From: an uncultured Phocaeicola sp.
GTDB lineage: Bacteria > Bacteroidota > Bacteroidia > Bacteroidales > Bacteroidaceae
Assembly (NCBI GenBank): GCA_948579315.1
Contig: CAPAOL010000001.1
Location: 62,001 to 126,000 of the forward strand
DNA length: 64,000 bases
Direction: 5' to 3'
Shown here: in pieces, positions 19,301-27,437 of the stretch
Position numbering within the stretch: position 1 is the first letter of the stretch
Layout: each line of letters opens with the position of its first letter
Notes under the pieces: generated by a model
What the model was told of the DNA's origin: nothing
Seen by the model: only the letters and a program-made list of their open reading frames with translations
Database searches by the model: none
Translations under genes and position numbers: made by a program

Positions 19301-20404
19301 AATCCACAGATCACCATCACCATCCTCATAAATATTTTTTATATTTGTTATAAAACCTGTTTTCTCACGAATAGAAGGAAAAAAATAGCTTTGAATTAAA
19401 GGTTTATTTAAATCAATCATAGATAATCCCTCACTAAAAGTTGCAATCCATAAATTTCCAGATTTATCTTTTACTATCTCACTAAAAATATTATTCAACT
19501 TAGAGGATATAGAAGATATATCGACAGTATTTATCTCGTCTCCCGGACGTTTTTGAAGTGCATAAAGACCTTGTGTAGATACAATCCATATATACCCATA
19601 CTTATCATCTTGAGTTATACTAAAACAACCACTTTCATCCCAACGATCATCACTTTTTATATCTACATGCCTATAGATCAAATCCTGTTTTTCTTCAGGA
19701 TAAAACAAAAAAATTCCACTTTCCCAAGTCAATATCCAATGCTGTTTCTTGTCATCCTGAAAAACTCTAAATGGGTTATTTAATGCTCCGATTTGAGGCA
19801 TAGCAACAAACGTATCCTTTTTCGCATCATATCTATGTAATCCTCTCTCCCATAAAGTCACCCAAATATTTTTATCAGCATCTTCATATATAGAATTCAC
19901 ACTAGTAACAGGTAAGACAGAATCATATCTTTTACAAAAAGAAAAATCAGCGGAGCAACGAAATACAGATGTCAATGTTCCAATCCAAATCCACCCATCA
20001 CTATCCACAATCATTGTTCTAATTTCTTGATCCTTCAGTTCATTATGTTCAACTGGAGTTATTTGATAAGTTCTCTTATTCAGAATATTAACACCTTTTT
20101 TAGTACCTATAAATAAATACCCGTTCCTATTCTCTGTAATACAAGTAATTTCATTATTCGTTAAAAGATCCGGAGTCTTTAATCCAGAACGAAAGACCAA
20201 TACTCTATAACCATCGTAACGACATAAACCATCTTTAGTTCCTAACCACAAAAAACCTTCTCGGTCGCAATGAACCCGCAATACAGTACTAGAAGGCAAA
20301 TAATTATTTAATGGAAGAGTCGTTACCGATATTTGTTGTGCAAAAGCACATGAGAGCATTTGAACAAACACAAGTATTATATATAGTTTTATTGTATGTT
20401 TCAT
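16358..20404 (-). CDS. Hybrid two-component system sensor/regulator (HTCS) of the locus
   Basis: 1348 residues from the Met at 20404, preferred because it gives a clean signal peptide (MKHTIKLYIILVFVQMLSCAFAQ); a longer reading from 20464 only adds a poor N-terminus. Order: periplasmic two-component propeller repeats (about 25-660, many GLCRYDGY, IWIGTLTSVFR and LWIATFSEGL units); Y_Y_Y domain (about 690-755); membrane helix (about 777-795); histidine kinase with His843 in ISHDLLTPLT; ATPase with the NLLSNACKYT N-box; receiver with Asp1149 in ISDVMMPEMDG; C-terminal AraC-type helix-turn-helix ending PKEYQKSC. The propeller senses a breakdown product in the periplasm, and the protein then activates both flanking operons. 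All key phosphotransfer residues are present. Confidence 0.97.
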   Translation of the reverse strand: MKHTIKLYIILVFVQMLSCAFAQQISVTTLPLNNYLPSSTVLRVHCDREGFLWLGTKDGLCRYDGYRVLVFRSGLKTPDLLTNNEITCITENRNGYLFIGTKKGVNILNKRTYQITPVEHNELKDQEIRTMIVDSDGWIWIGTLTSVFRCSADFSFCKRYDSVLPVTSVNSIYEDADKNIWVTLWERGLHRYDAKKDTFVAMPQIGALNNPFRVFQDDKKQHWILTWESGIFLFYPEEKQDLIYRHVDIKSDDRWDESGCFSITQDDKYGYIWIVSTQGLYALQKRPGDEINTVDISSISSKLNNIFSEIVKDKSGNLWIATFSEGLSMIDLNKPLIQSYFFPSIREKTGFITNIKNIYEDGDGDLWIDQNRWGVGIFNPKTNKLQLYTDIPSLKNVTNLRNISCIISVPLLNEIWLGSEYYSEIYRVKKEKDKIELLETLNLSNYADNPGFPRIFYEDSKYNLWVVTTKGILVKPEKEKTLRDTKFPLMDITGIGEGKDGTLWISTRKQGVYNAIVSSNLTFEKKGLKNLTTQVDKLVSDNIGAICIDDNGLVWMGSQDGDVFTYDPQTKKVENLSNMFDMLEEGIFNIITDQLGHIWISTNKRVIEYDPKNGGIMDYSTMDDVMVNSFMPNSYLKTRSGKILYGGNKGISVFTPYEHLSDNPRRIRTMVVDVKIDGVSSLLEKDNQRFNLRSQTISFDAGDKNIEIDFSSLNYAFPDKIKYAYKMEGVDDDWVYVRGDRQFAFYNQLPKGKRTFYLKTTDTNGLWSNYIAEIQVSKEPAFYETWWAYMFYVVLVILFLYLLYRRMKRRLQLRHELRIAQIDREKSEELVQTKLRYFTNISHDLLTPLTIITCLIDDAEMTNGSRISQLSMIRSNVNKLRRLLQQILDFRKVESGNMKLSVSKGDIVSFIDDVCKVNFAPLIRKKSQTFTFSTEDKHLIAYFDRDKIDKIVSNLLSNACKYTSEGGEIKLVMKSYQEAEHAHLRIQVVDTGEGIAPGDLENIFKRFYTANKGDEGESNGIGLSLTKDLVELHHGTIEVESELTKGSTFTIYFPIDKDSYQEDELITEAPPVNDKKAAMVFEYEDLGESGVVEDVQISDNHLLLVEDNEELLYLMEKILSRQYHVLVAKNGQEALDIIKNNEIDIIISDVMMPEMDGLELCRNIKSNLETSHIPIILLTAKNTAEDRIECYNAGADGYISKPFELKILEARINNFIIHKKSKQEEFRTNVEVDIDSLETSSIDKDFLDKVVSVIESNMAEGDFDVVQLADALAVSKSTLYRKMKIATGLSPIEFIRNIRLKHGSQLLKNKSMSIAEIAYECGFSNPKYFATCFKEDFGVTPKEYQKSC

Positions 20405-20516
20405 AGCAACACTCAGTATAAAGATGTATTTTTGATGCAATATTAAAATAAAAGGAAATTTCAACCACGCTCAAATCTCTTAAAATATACTAATAAAAAG
20501 CCAATAAGGATATATG

Positions 20517-20550
20517 TGGTCGATTTTTAGACCTTTCTGAATGATTTTTA
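20517..20550 (+). promoter_or_regulatory. Putative HTCS operator upstream of the enzyme operon
   Basis: GATTTTTA occurs at 20522 and again at 20543, a 21-bp direct repeat. The second copy is part of TGAATGATTTTTA, identical over 13 bp to the promoter-proximal half-site upstream of the SusC operon (16240 region). It lies 78 bp before the -7-like box CAATTTTG at 20625-20632. The first half-site is degenerate (GGTCGATTTTTA). Confidence 0.48.
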
Positions 20551-20624
20551 TCCTTCATCAAATAGATAATTCAAAATTAAACGCATTTGACTCATTATAA
20601 TACTCCTATTTAAATAGGATTCTG

Positions 20625-20632
20625 CAATTTTG
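20625..20632 (+). promoter_or_regulatory. Weak -7 box of the enzyme operon
   Basis: CAATTTTG matches the Bacteroides -7 consensus TAnnTTTG except for the first T, the same deviation as in the SusC operon promoter (CACTTTTG at 16152-16145). It lies 73 bp before the ATG at 20706. A shared non-consensus box suggests that both promoters need activation. Confidence 0.4.
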
Positions 20633-20705
20633 CAAACGAGAAATAATTGGTATTTTGAACAAGAATTAAATCATTAAACAATTAACTTATAAAAATTTCT
20701 GTATC

Positions 20706-22163
20706 ATGAAAAAGAGATATGCAAAAGTCATGCTCCTATTAATAGCATTACTAGTAATTAGTACAACAGCCACTTCTGCAGTTCAACCCAAGGAAGCTCT
20801 TAAAGAAACTGCGCAAACACCGACAAATGAGCATCTACCATTATTAACAATCAATGGTACAAATAAATCATCTTCCTTCTTTGTAGATTCTAAAGCATTA
20901 GCCGGAAAAGAAATAACAATTACTGCTCCAAACGGATTTACTATAACCCCAACTATAATACCAGCTAACTCTGGAAAACAAAAAGTAACTGTAACCTTGA
21001 ATAGCACTAAAATACTAACTGAAGGAAAAATTATTCTAAGAAGTGGAGATACCCGTTCTTATGTAAAGGTAAAAGGATATGGAACGGCACTTCCCGTAAA
21101 AGAAATAGCCACTTCTCCTGTTTATAAGAAAGGAAATGATACTGAATTTACTAAAAAATTTATTCCCAGTACTAAAGGATATACAATTGAATTCAGAGTA
21201 AAAACAGATAATTCGGAGAAAAGCTTCTACCCTTATTTCGTAAATGAAAAAGGTTATGGATTTAAAGCATACATCACCTCTAATGAAATAGGATTGTTCA
21301 ATGCATATAAAAAAGAGATCAACAATCCGGCTACTAATGGGAAAACAGGAGGAAAAGGTAAATTCTATAATAATGATGACCAAGCACACACTTATCGCTT
21401 TGCCATAACACCTGATAATCGTGCCTTTATCTACAGAGATGGAATCCCTGTAGACTCTGTTCGAATCATAGACTATGCTCCACAACCATATTTTGCAGAA
21501 AAAGTTGGTGAACCTGTAGAAAATCTATTAAAGAATCCAAACTTCGAAGGAGAATTTGACGTGAATCCAGAAACAAAATTAGCTACCAGAATTGAAGGAT
21601 GGGATATTGTTGTTAGTGACCGTTGGAATTCAGAACAACAGATTCTTCCTGAAGAAATAGACAACAATCAAGATTTAGACAACCACATTTTCGAAATCAA
21701 ACCTTACAAATGGGCAACAGGTTGGAGCGACGGTATTTTAACGCAAGTGGTAGATGTTGCGCCTAATGAAACTTACACATTATCCGCCTTATTAAAAGGA
21801 GGAATAGCTAAGAAAGAAGGCAAACTCACAGGTAAAATGATTATCGAAGAAGTCGAAGATCCAGAGAAAAAAGTTATCACTGAAATAGCTAGTGACAATT
21901 GGGAAACTTATTCAATGGACTATACAACTTCTGCCACATGCAAACAAATACGTGTATCTTTCACAGTAGGACGTGGAGGCTGGGGAAATGATATCAGTGC
22001 TGTTTGTGTAGACAATGCCAAACTTACTGGAGTATCACGCACATATTCACCTAAATTTGGTTTTATGAAAAACACAGCTGAAGTGGAATATTTTACAATA
22101 GACGAATCCGGCGCCTATGCCCCTGCACAACCTGAAATAACAATTAATATAAAGAATCAGTAA
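20706..22163 (+). CDS. Exported carbohydrate-binding-type protein (CBM4/9-like region)
   Basis: 485 residues with a cleavable signal (about 1-25, ...TSA) and no lipobox. Residues about 45-130 form a small beta-domain (EITITAPNGFTITPTIIP..KVTVTLNS). The middle (about 145-270) looks like a LamG-type jelly roll (YTIEFRVKTD, NEIGLFNAYKK, HTYRFAITPDNRAFIYRDGIPVDS). Residues about 280-440 begin NLLKNPNFEGEF and run to FTVGRGGWGND..VCVDNAKLTG, the pattern of CBM4/9-type modules. No hydrolase motif is seen. It is first in an operon with two GH43-like genes (7 bp to the next), so it probably presents or binds the same substrate. Exact family uncertain. Confidence 0.65.
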   Translation: MKKRYAKVMLLLIALLVISTTATSAVQPKEALKETAQTPTNEHLPLLTINGTNKSSSFFVDSKALAGKEITITAPNGFTITPTIIPANSGKQKVTVTLNSTKILTEGKIILRSGDTRSYVKVKGYGTALPVKEIATSPVYKKGNDTEFTKKFIPSTKGYTIEFRVKTDNSEKSFYPYFVNEKGYGFKAYITSNEIGLFNAYKKEINNPATNGKTGGKGKFYNNDDQAHTYRFAITPDNRAFIYRDGIPVDSVRIIDYAPQPYFAEKVGEPVENLLKNPNFEGEFDVNPETKLATRIEGWDIVVSDRWNSEQQILPEEIDNNQDLDNHIFEIKPYKWATGWSDGILTQVVDVAPNETYTLSALLKGGIAKKEGKLTGKMIIEEVEDPEKKVITEIASDNWETYSMDYTTSATCKQIRVSFTVGRGGWGNDISAVCVDNAKLTGVSRTYSPKFGFMKNTAEVEYFTIDESGAYAPAQPEITINIKNQ

Positions 22164-22170
22164 TAAAAAC

Positions 22171-23655
22171 ATGAGAATCATTTTATTTATTAGCTTTATT
22201 ATCTCATCCATTTTAACATTCTCACAAAACACCCAGATTAATCCGGGTATTTTGTGGAATGATATAGATGGAGAACAAATCAATGCCCATGGAGGATGCG
22301 TTGTCTTTGAAAATGGAACTTATTATTTATTCGGAGAAGACCGGACTGGTTTTATATCAAATGGAGTAAGTTGTTACCAGTCTAAAGACTTATATAACTG
22401 GAAACGCCTCGGTCTTTCTTTAAAAACTACGGGAGAACCCAAAGACGATTTGAATGACATATCATACGGACGTCTGTTCGAACGCCCCAAAGTAATCTAT
22501 AATCCTAAAACGAAAAAATGGGTGATGTGGAGTCATTGGGAAGCAAACAATGGTGATTATAGTGCAGCACGGGTTTGTGTAGCCACTAGCGATAAAATAG
22601 AGGGGCCTTATAAATTATATAAAACTTTCCGCCCTAATAAAAATGAATCACGTGATCAGACTTTATTCGTAGACACAGATGGAAAAGCATACCACTTCTG
22701 TTCAACAAATATGAATACTAATATGAATATCTCTCTACTTAAAGATGATTTTCTGGAACCTACTTCCACTGAAACTAAGATTCTAAAAGAACTTAAATAT
22801 GAGGCCCCTGCCATTTTTAAAGTAGGAGATATTTATTATGGAATATTCTCCGGGTGCACAGGTTGGGATCCTAATCCGGGAAGAACCGCTTATACTTTTA
22901 ATATTTTAGGTGAATGGAGTACAGGAGTAAACTTTGCTGTTGACAAACTAAAGCAAGTCACATACAACTCACAAAGCAATTATGTCTTCCAATTACCCAA
23001 CAAAGAAAAAGCGTATATCTATATGGGAGATCGCTGGAATCGAAATAGTCCGGAAAAGTCACATCTTGTATGGTTGCCTATCAGTATGCGTTCCGGATAT
23101 CCTATTGTTAAATGGTATGACAACTGGAATTTAAGTGTATTTGATAACATGTACCGTTATAAACGAGCAGAAAGTATCATATCCGGCAATATATACGCAT
23201 TATTAGAAAAAACATCCGATCGTCTGATTTCAAAGCCTGTTAATGGTTTTAGCATAGCTGATGATGACGATGAAATCAACATAAATTTTGAGTTTATCAA
23301 AACTCAAAATCCGAATGTATATAAATTAAAGGATATCAAAACCGGAAAATATTTAGAATCAATGTTTGGTACTTTGCGCCTGAATCCGGAAAAGAAAGAT
23401 GATGCACAATGTTGGATATTCAACTTACAAGAAGATGGTTTCTATCTAATTCAAAATGCTAAAGATAAGAAATACATAACTGTTTCCGGCTCAAATACAT
23501 TTAATGGCACAAACCTGTATCTTACAGAATATTCAAAAAAATTAATGCAGAATTTCGCAGTATATTTTGATTCTAATAAATATAAATACAAAGAAGCTGA
23601 TTTATTTTCGGCAATTTATAGAACTAATAATTTGAAACTAATGGGAGATAGATAA
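22171..23655 (+). CDS. GH43-like exo-beta-1,3-galactanase-type enzyme with C-terminal ricin-like domain
   Basis: 494 residues, signal peptide to about Ser18. Residues 25-340 form a five-bladed propeller of the GH43 subfamily 24/34 type: INAHGGCVVFENGTYYLFGE, GVSCYQSKDLYNW, FERPKVIYNPKTKKWVMWSH, SRDQTLFVDTDGKAYHF, EAPAIFKVGDIYYGIFSGCTGWDPN and NSQSNYVF. Glu104, Glu211 and Gln268 fall where fungal exo-beta-1,3-galactanase Pc1,3Gal43A has Glu102, Glu208 (acid) and Gln263 (base), so the unusual Gln base is kept. Residues about 370-470 resemble a ricin-type trefoil (KTGKYLES, AQCWIFNL). It probably trims beta-1,3-linked galactose from the imported or surface glycan; substrate unproven. Confidence 0.8.
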   Translation: MRIILFISFIISSILTFSQNTQINPGILWNDIDGEQINAHGGCVVFENGTYYLFGEDRTGFISNGVSCYQSKDLYNWKRLGLSLKTTGEPKDDLNDISYGRLFERPKVIYNPKTKKWVMWSHWEANNGDYSAARVCVATSDKIEGPYKLYKTFRPNKNESRDQTLFVDTDGKAYHFCSTNMNTNMNISLLKDDFLEPTSTETKILKELKYEAPAIFKVGDIYYGIFSGCTGWDPNPGRTAYTFNILGEWSTGVNFAVDKLKQVTYNSQSNYVFQLPNKEKAYIYMGDRWNRNSPEKSHLVWLPISMRSGYPIVKWYDNWNLSVFDNMYRYKRAESIISGNIYALLEKTSDRLISKPVNGFSIADDDDEININFEFIKTQNPNVYKLKDIKTGKYLESMFGTLRLNPEKKDDAQCWIFNLQEDGFYLIQNAKDKKYITVSGSNTFNGTNLYLTEYSKKLMQNFAVYFDSNKYKYKEADLFSAIYRTNNLKLMGDR

Positions 23656-23696
23656 CTGTTCCAGTTGCACTTCAAATAATAAAATCCAATTGTATT

Positions 23697-25451
23697 ATGA
23701 ATACCCAAAGTCTACAGACAAAGGTTTGTTTCTTATTCTTTGTTATGTGGTTATACAGCTTGCCAATGTTTTACTCTGTAGCAGCTCAACGGAAAGAAGA
23801 AAATACTAGAGCTATTAATACTTGGGCGGTCACTGCTACTGTATTCAAACTTACAGGCGAGACAGAAGTCCGAAATGTTAAGCTGAATTGGAGGCAACGG
23901 GAAGATGCAAACCTTTATAAAATATACAGGGATAGCAACTTAATCGGAGAAACCAAAGGAGATACATATGACGATTATGACCTAGCAGTCGGTAAAACCT
24001 TTACCTACTATATAGAAGCATTTAAAGACGGGGAAAAAGTAGCAACTGCAGAATCTCAACAGGCTACGACATTCACTCCTAGTGGAAAAGGAGAGGTTTA
24101 TGATAATCAGAATGGCAAATACATTACTACAGAATCATCAAATAAACCAAGAGGAATGAAGATCGGTAACCTTTATTTTTCTTATAAAATAGAAAATACG
24201 GAGAAGACTGTTGATGGACAACAACTCAAAGGATGGCTAGTCACTGAAAGTTACTCTAAAACAGGATTAAATGGAAGTTGGAGTACTCCTAGAGAGTTGG
24301 CCTTTTATCCGAATGTTAAAATGGAAGGTAATGCGTTCCGATATAATCCAAAGACAGGAAAAGTCGTATTATCTTCGCATTATGAAGATGAAAATGGATA
24401 CACAGCAGCTAAAATCTATCTAGCGCAAATTACCCCTAAAGGTAAACTCGAAGTAGGTACTATGGAACGTCCATTAGGACATGATTCAAGAGATCAATCG
24501 CTTTTTATTGATGATGATAATACGGCATATCTTCTTTCTGCCACTAACACAAACAGTGATATAAATATATATAAATTGGATGCCTCCTGGACAAAACCAG
24601 TCGAATTAGTCAATACAATATGCAAAGGATTACATAGAGAAACTCCTGCAATTATCAAAAAAGACGGAGAATACTACTTCTTCAGTTCAAAAGCTTCCGG
24701 ATGGTATCCTAGTCAAACGATGTATACCTCAACAACTGACTTAGCAGGCGAGTGGACACCTATTAGAGAAATCGGTAATAATACCACATTTGATGCACAG
24801 TTTAACAGAATAGCAATGATAGGAAAAACCTATGGGGTATGGAGCTACCATTGGGGAGCACAACGAAAATATAAAACACCAAATGGAAACTTCCCCAGAA
24901 TTTCTATTGCTGCATTCAATAATGGATATGCTTCGATGGATTACTACAGATATTTGGAATTTAATGATAAATATGGTATCATTCCTGTGCAGAATGGGAA
25001 AAACCTAACATTGAATGCATCTGTTACATCAGCTATCCCAGGAGCAAAAGGAGTGAAAGCTGATTGTATCACCGATGGAGCTGATTTAGAATCTTCTACT
25101 TATTTCCAAAAAAGCTCAAATGCCGCTACCGGTGCTCCTTATATGTTTACTATAGATATGAAAAAAGAGGCCAAAATTTCAGAAATAAACCTTTCAACAA
25201 GGCTAGTTAATGGCTCTGAAGCTGCATATAAATATACAATCGAAGGGAGTCTGGATGGCAAAAATTACAAAACGCTTGTAGATGGCAGAACGAATTGGCA
25301 GTTAGGATTTCTAATTCTGAATATAGAAGATCCTGCGTCTTATAGATACCTGCGTCTGCGTGTTTATGGTGTTGTCAATGTACATAAAGGCAATTCTGCC
25401 ATGTGGGCTGATGGTATTTATGAGTTTACTGCTTTTGGAACTCCACAATAA
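23697..25451 (+). CDS. GH43-like enzyme with FN3-like and CBM32-like domains
   Basis: 584 residues, signal peptide to AAQ (about residue 31). An FN3-like domain (about 50-125: VKLNWRQREDANLYKIYRD, TFTYYIEAF) precedes a GH43-type propeller (about 130-430: AFRYNPKTGKVVLSSHYED, SRDQSLFIDDDNTAYLLSATN, ETPAIIKKDGEYYFFSSKASGW). A C-terminal discoidin/CBM32-like domain follows (about 440-580: DMKKEAKISEINLSTR, YTIEGSLDGKNYKTL, YRYLRLRVYG). Glu210, Glu315 and Gln368 align with the Glu/Glu/Gln set of exo-beta-1,3-galactanases and with the neighbour enzyme, but the active-site surroundings differ (HRETPAI, FDAQFNRI), so the linkage or sugar may differ. Last gene of the operon, before a strong terminator. 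Confidence 0.75.
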   Translation: MNTQSLQTKVCFLFFVMWLYSLPMFYSVAAQRKEENTRAINTWAVTATVFKLTGETEVRNVKLNWRQREDANLYKIYRDSNLIGETKGDTYDDYDLAVGKTFTYYIEAFKDGEKVATAESQQATTFTPSGKGEVYDNQNGKYITTESSNKPRGMKIGNLYFSYKIENTEKTVDGQQLKGWLVTESYSKTGLNGSWSTPRELAFYPNVKMEGNAFRYNPKTGKVVLSSHYEDENGYTAAKIYLAQITPKGKLEVGTMERPLGHDSRDQSLFIDDDNTAYLLSATNTNSDINIYKLDASWTKPVELVNTICKGLHRETPAIIKKDGEYYFFSSKASGWYPSQTMYTSTTDLAGEWTPIREIGNNTTFDAQFNRIAMIGKTYGVWSYHWGAQRKYKTPNGNFPRISIAAFNNGYASMDYYRYLEFNDKYGIIPVQNGKNLTLNASVTSAIPGAKGVKADCITDGADLESSTYFQKSSNAATGAPYMFTIDMKKEAKISEINLSTRLVNGSEAAYKYTIEGSLDGKNYKTLVDGRTNWQLGFLILNIEDPASYRYLRLRVYGVVNVHKGNSAMWADGIYEFTAFGTPQ

Positions 25452-25477
25452 ATAATAAAGCAAAATTTATAGAAAAA

Positions 25478-25516
25478 GTCGGTTAGCTGTTTAAACAGTT
25501 AACCGGCTTTTGTTTA
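25478..25516 (+). terminator. Rho-independent terminator of the enzyme operon
   Basis: A near-perfect stem (GTCGGTTAGCTGTT with its complement AACAGTTAACCGGC, including a GTTTAAAC core) is followed by TTTTGTTT, 26 bp after the stop at 25451. It marks the end of the polysaccharide-type locus. Confidence 0.85.
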
Positions 25517-25594
25517 TATACGTATAAAAGATATTAAAAGCCATCTCTATTTTATTTTTTCCCCATATAATTCGCTAAAATCAAAGAAAGTGTC

Positions 25595-25602
25595 TATCTT
25601 TA
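25595..25602 (+). promoter_or_regulatory. -7 box before the 25644 gene
   Basis: TATCTTTA (consensus TAnnTTTG, last base differs), 41 bp before the ATG at 25644. It lies inside the longer reading frame that begins at 25590, which supports the later start. Confidence 0.45.
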
Positions 25603-25643
25603 CCGCAAGTATTTTTTATTATTCACCATTAAATGTAAAGATT

Positions 25644-25913
25644 ATGGCAAGTAGAAGAGAACTCAAAAAGAACGTAAACTATATTGCAGGAGAATTATTC
25701 ACCGAGTGTTTAATCAACAGTATGTTCATCCCTGGCACAGACAAGGTGAAAGCAGATGAACTGATGGCAGAGGTACTGAAGATGCAGGATGAGTTTGTCA
25801 CTCGCATCAGCCACACAGAACCAGGCAACGTGAAAGGTTTTTATAAGAAATTCCGTGCTGATTTTAATGCAAAGGTAAACGAGATTATTGAAGCTATAGG
25901 AAAATTGAACTAA
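25644..25913 (+). CDS. Conserved small protein of unknown function
   Basis: 89 residues from the Met at 25644 (MASRRELKKNVNYIAGELF). A reading from 25590 would add 18 residues that overlap the promoter. The protein is soluble, probably all-helical and charged, with no signal or membrane segment and no recognised motif. It resembles a family common in Bacteroidales, but I know no function. It is followed after 7 bp by an acyltransferase gene. Confidence 0.75.
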   Translation: MASRRELKKNVNYIAGELFTECLINSMFIPGTDKVKADELMAEVLKMQDEFVTRISHTEPGNVKGFYKKFRADFNAKVNEIIEAIGKLN

Positions 25914-25920
25914 CAACAGA

Positions 25921-26475
25921 ATGAAAAAAGCAATTTATAGCTTTATCTATTACCGCCTGTTAGGGTGGAAGACAAACGTTACGGTGCCTAATTATGATAA
26001 ATGTGTGATATGTGCCGCTCCACACACAACAAACCTTGATTTATTTATTGGAAAACTATTTTATGGTGCTATAGGCCGTAAGACAAGTTTCATGATGAAA
26101 AAAGAATGGTTTTTCTTTCCGCTTGGAATTTTTTTCAAAGCAGTTGGCGGAATTCCCGTCGACCGCAGTCGAAAAACTTCGCTAGTAGATCAGATGGTTC
26201 ATAAATTTGCCGAATATAAAAAGTTTAATTTGGCTATCACCCCCGAAGGAACCCGTAAAGCGAATCCAAACTGGAAAAAAGGCTTTTATTTTATAGCCTT
26301 GAATGCTCAGATTCCGATCGTGCTGATTGGTATTGATTACAGCAAGAAAACGATTTCGGCAACGAAAGCTATCATGCCGTCAGGAGATATTAATAAGGAC
26401 ATGAGAGAAATCAAACTTTATTTCAAGGATTTCAAAGGAAAACATCCGGAGAATTTTGCTCTTGGAGAAATATGA
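25921..26475 (+). CDS. PlsC-type 1-acylglycerol-3-phosphate acyltransferase family protein
   Basis: 184 residues, short for the family. Motif I is HTTNLD (HX4D, APHTTNLDLF near residue 40) and motif III is PEGTRK (near residue 108) after IPVDRSRK (motif II). These are the catalytic and phosphate-binding motifs of glycerolipid acyltransferases. There is no clear membrane helix, so it would act at the membrane surface. A second, full-size PlsC is encoded at 51019, so this one may acylate another acceptor. Likely co-transcribed with the upstream small gene. Confidence 0.88.
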   Translation: MKKAIYSFIYYRLLGWKTNVTVPNYDKCVICAAPHTTNLDLFIGKLFYGAIGRKTSFMMKKEWFFFPLGIFFKAVGGIPVDRSRKTSLVDQMVHKFAEYKKFNLAITPEGTRKANPNWKKGFYFIALNAQIPIVLIGIDYSKKTISATKAIMPSGDINKDMREIKLYFKDFKGKHPENFALGEI

Positions 26476-26512
26476 TTGAAGTATTAGGTATCAAGTATAA
26501 TACTTAGTTATC

Positions 26513-27289
26513 ATGGAGTCTATCCGTATTTCTATCATACAAACCGATATTGTTTGGGAAAATAAACAAGAAAATCTCCGTTTGCTCCACGAAAAGCTGC
26601 AAAGTCTTCGTGGAATAACGGAGATTGTTGTTTTACCGGAGATGTTTTCTACCGGATTTAGTATGCAGAGCAAAATACTGGCAGAGCAAAATTCCGGGGA
26701 AACCATTACAACACTCAAACAATGGGCTGCTAAATTCCAGCTAGCCATTTGCGGAAGCTATATAGCAACAGAAAACGAACAGTTTTATAACCGTGCGTTC
26801 TTTCTGACACCGGAAGGAGAAGAGTTCTATTATGACAAACGGCATCTGTTTCGTATGGGACGGGAAGCCGAACATTTTTCGGCCGGTGATAAACGACTTA
26901 TCATCCCCTATCACGGATGGCATATCTGCCTGCTAGTTTGCTATGACCTTCGTTTTCCTGTATGGAGCCGAAACATAGGCAACGAGTACGACCTTTTAAT
27001 ATATGTAGCCAACTGGCCTATCCCCCGCCGCCTGGCTTGGGATACTCTACTCCGGGCACGCGCTTTAGAAAATCAATGCTATGTATGCGGTGTCAACAGA
27101 GTAGGTACAGACGGGTACCAGCTTTCATATAATGGAGGAAGTAAAGTCTATTCCGCTTTCGGAGAAGAAATCGGCTCATTCCCAGATGAAAAGGAAGGAA
27201 TAACGACGGTCAGACTAAATCTGACTACTCTCAACCAGTTCAGAGAGAAGTTCCCGGTATGGAAAGATGCAGATGAATTTCATCTGTAA
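26513..27289 (+). CDS. Omega-amidase / nitrilase-superfamily C-N hydrolase (YafV type)
   Basis: 258 residues. The nitrilase catalytic triad is visible: Glu43 (VVLPEMFSTGF), Lys109 (YYDKRHLF) and Cys143 (LLVCYDLRFPVW). The MFSTGFSM segment and the KRHLFRMG block are typical of the omega-amidase (YafV/Nit2) branch, which hydrolyses alpha-ketoglutaramate or alpha-ketosuccinamate formed in glutamine/asparagine transamination and methionine salvage. Cytoplasmic. It starts 37 bp after the acyltransferase gene. Confidence 0.9.
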   Translation: MESIRISIIQTDIVWENKQENLRLLHEKLQSLRGITEIVVLPEMFSTGFSMQSKILAEQNSGETITTLKQWAAKFQLAICGSYIATENEQFYNRAFFLTPEGEEFYYDKRHLFRMGREAEHFSAGDKRLIIPYHGWHICLLVCYDLRFPVWSRNIGNEYDLLIYVANWPIPRRLAWDTLLRARALENQCYVCGVNRVGTDGYQLSYNGGSKVYSAFGEEIGSFPDEKEGITTVRLNLTTLNQFREKFPVWKDADEFHL

Positions 27290-27314
27290 CATTTGCCAAA
27301 TAACAAATGTTAAA
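27288..27314 (+). terminator. Possible weak terminator hairpin
   Basis: AACATTTG and CAAATGTT form an 8-bp perfect stem around CCAAATAA just after the omega-amidase stop. No T-run follows (AAAAAC instead), so it may be an mRNA 3'-end stabiliser rather than a true terminator. Confidence 0.35.
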
Positions 27315-27374
27315 AACAGATTCATATAGCAACAATACCTAGAACTCGGTAATTAATTATATAGACTTCTTTTG

Positions 27375-27382
27375 TATCTTTG
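27375..27382 (+). promoter_or_regulatory. -7 box of the NagB-like/LmbE-like gene
   Basis: TATCTTTG is a perfect match to TAnnTTTG. It lies 55 bp before the ATG at 27438 and inside the longer frame starting at 27372, which rules out that earlier start. Confidence 0.7.
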
Positions 27383-27437
27383 TCGTGAAAATACAGTCGT
27401 AAGGACGCTAATCTTACATAACTTAATTAACAACTTT

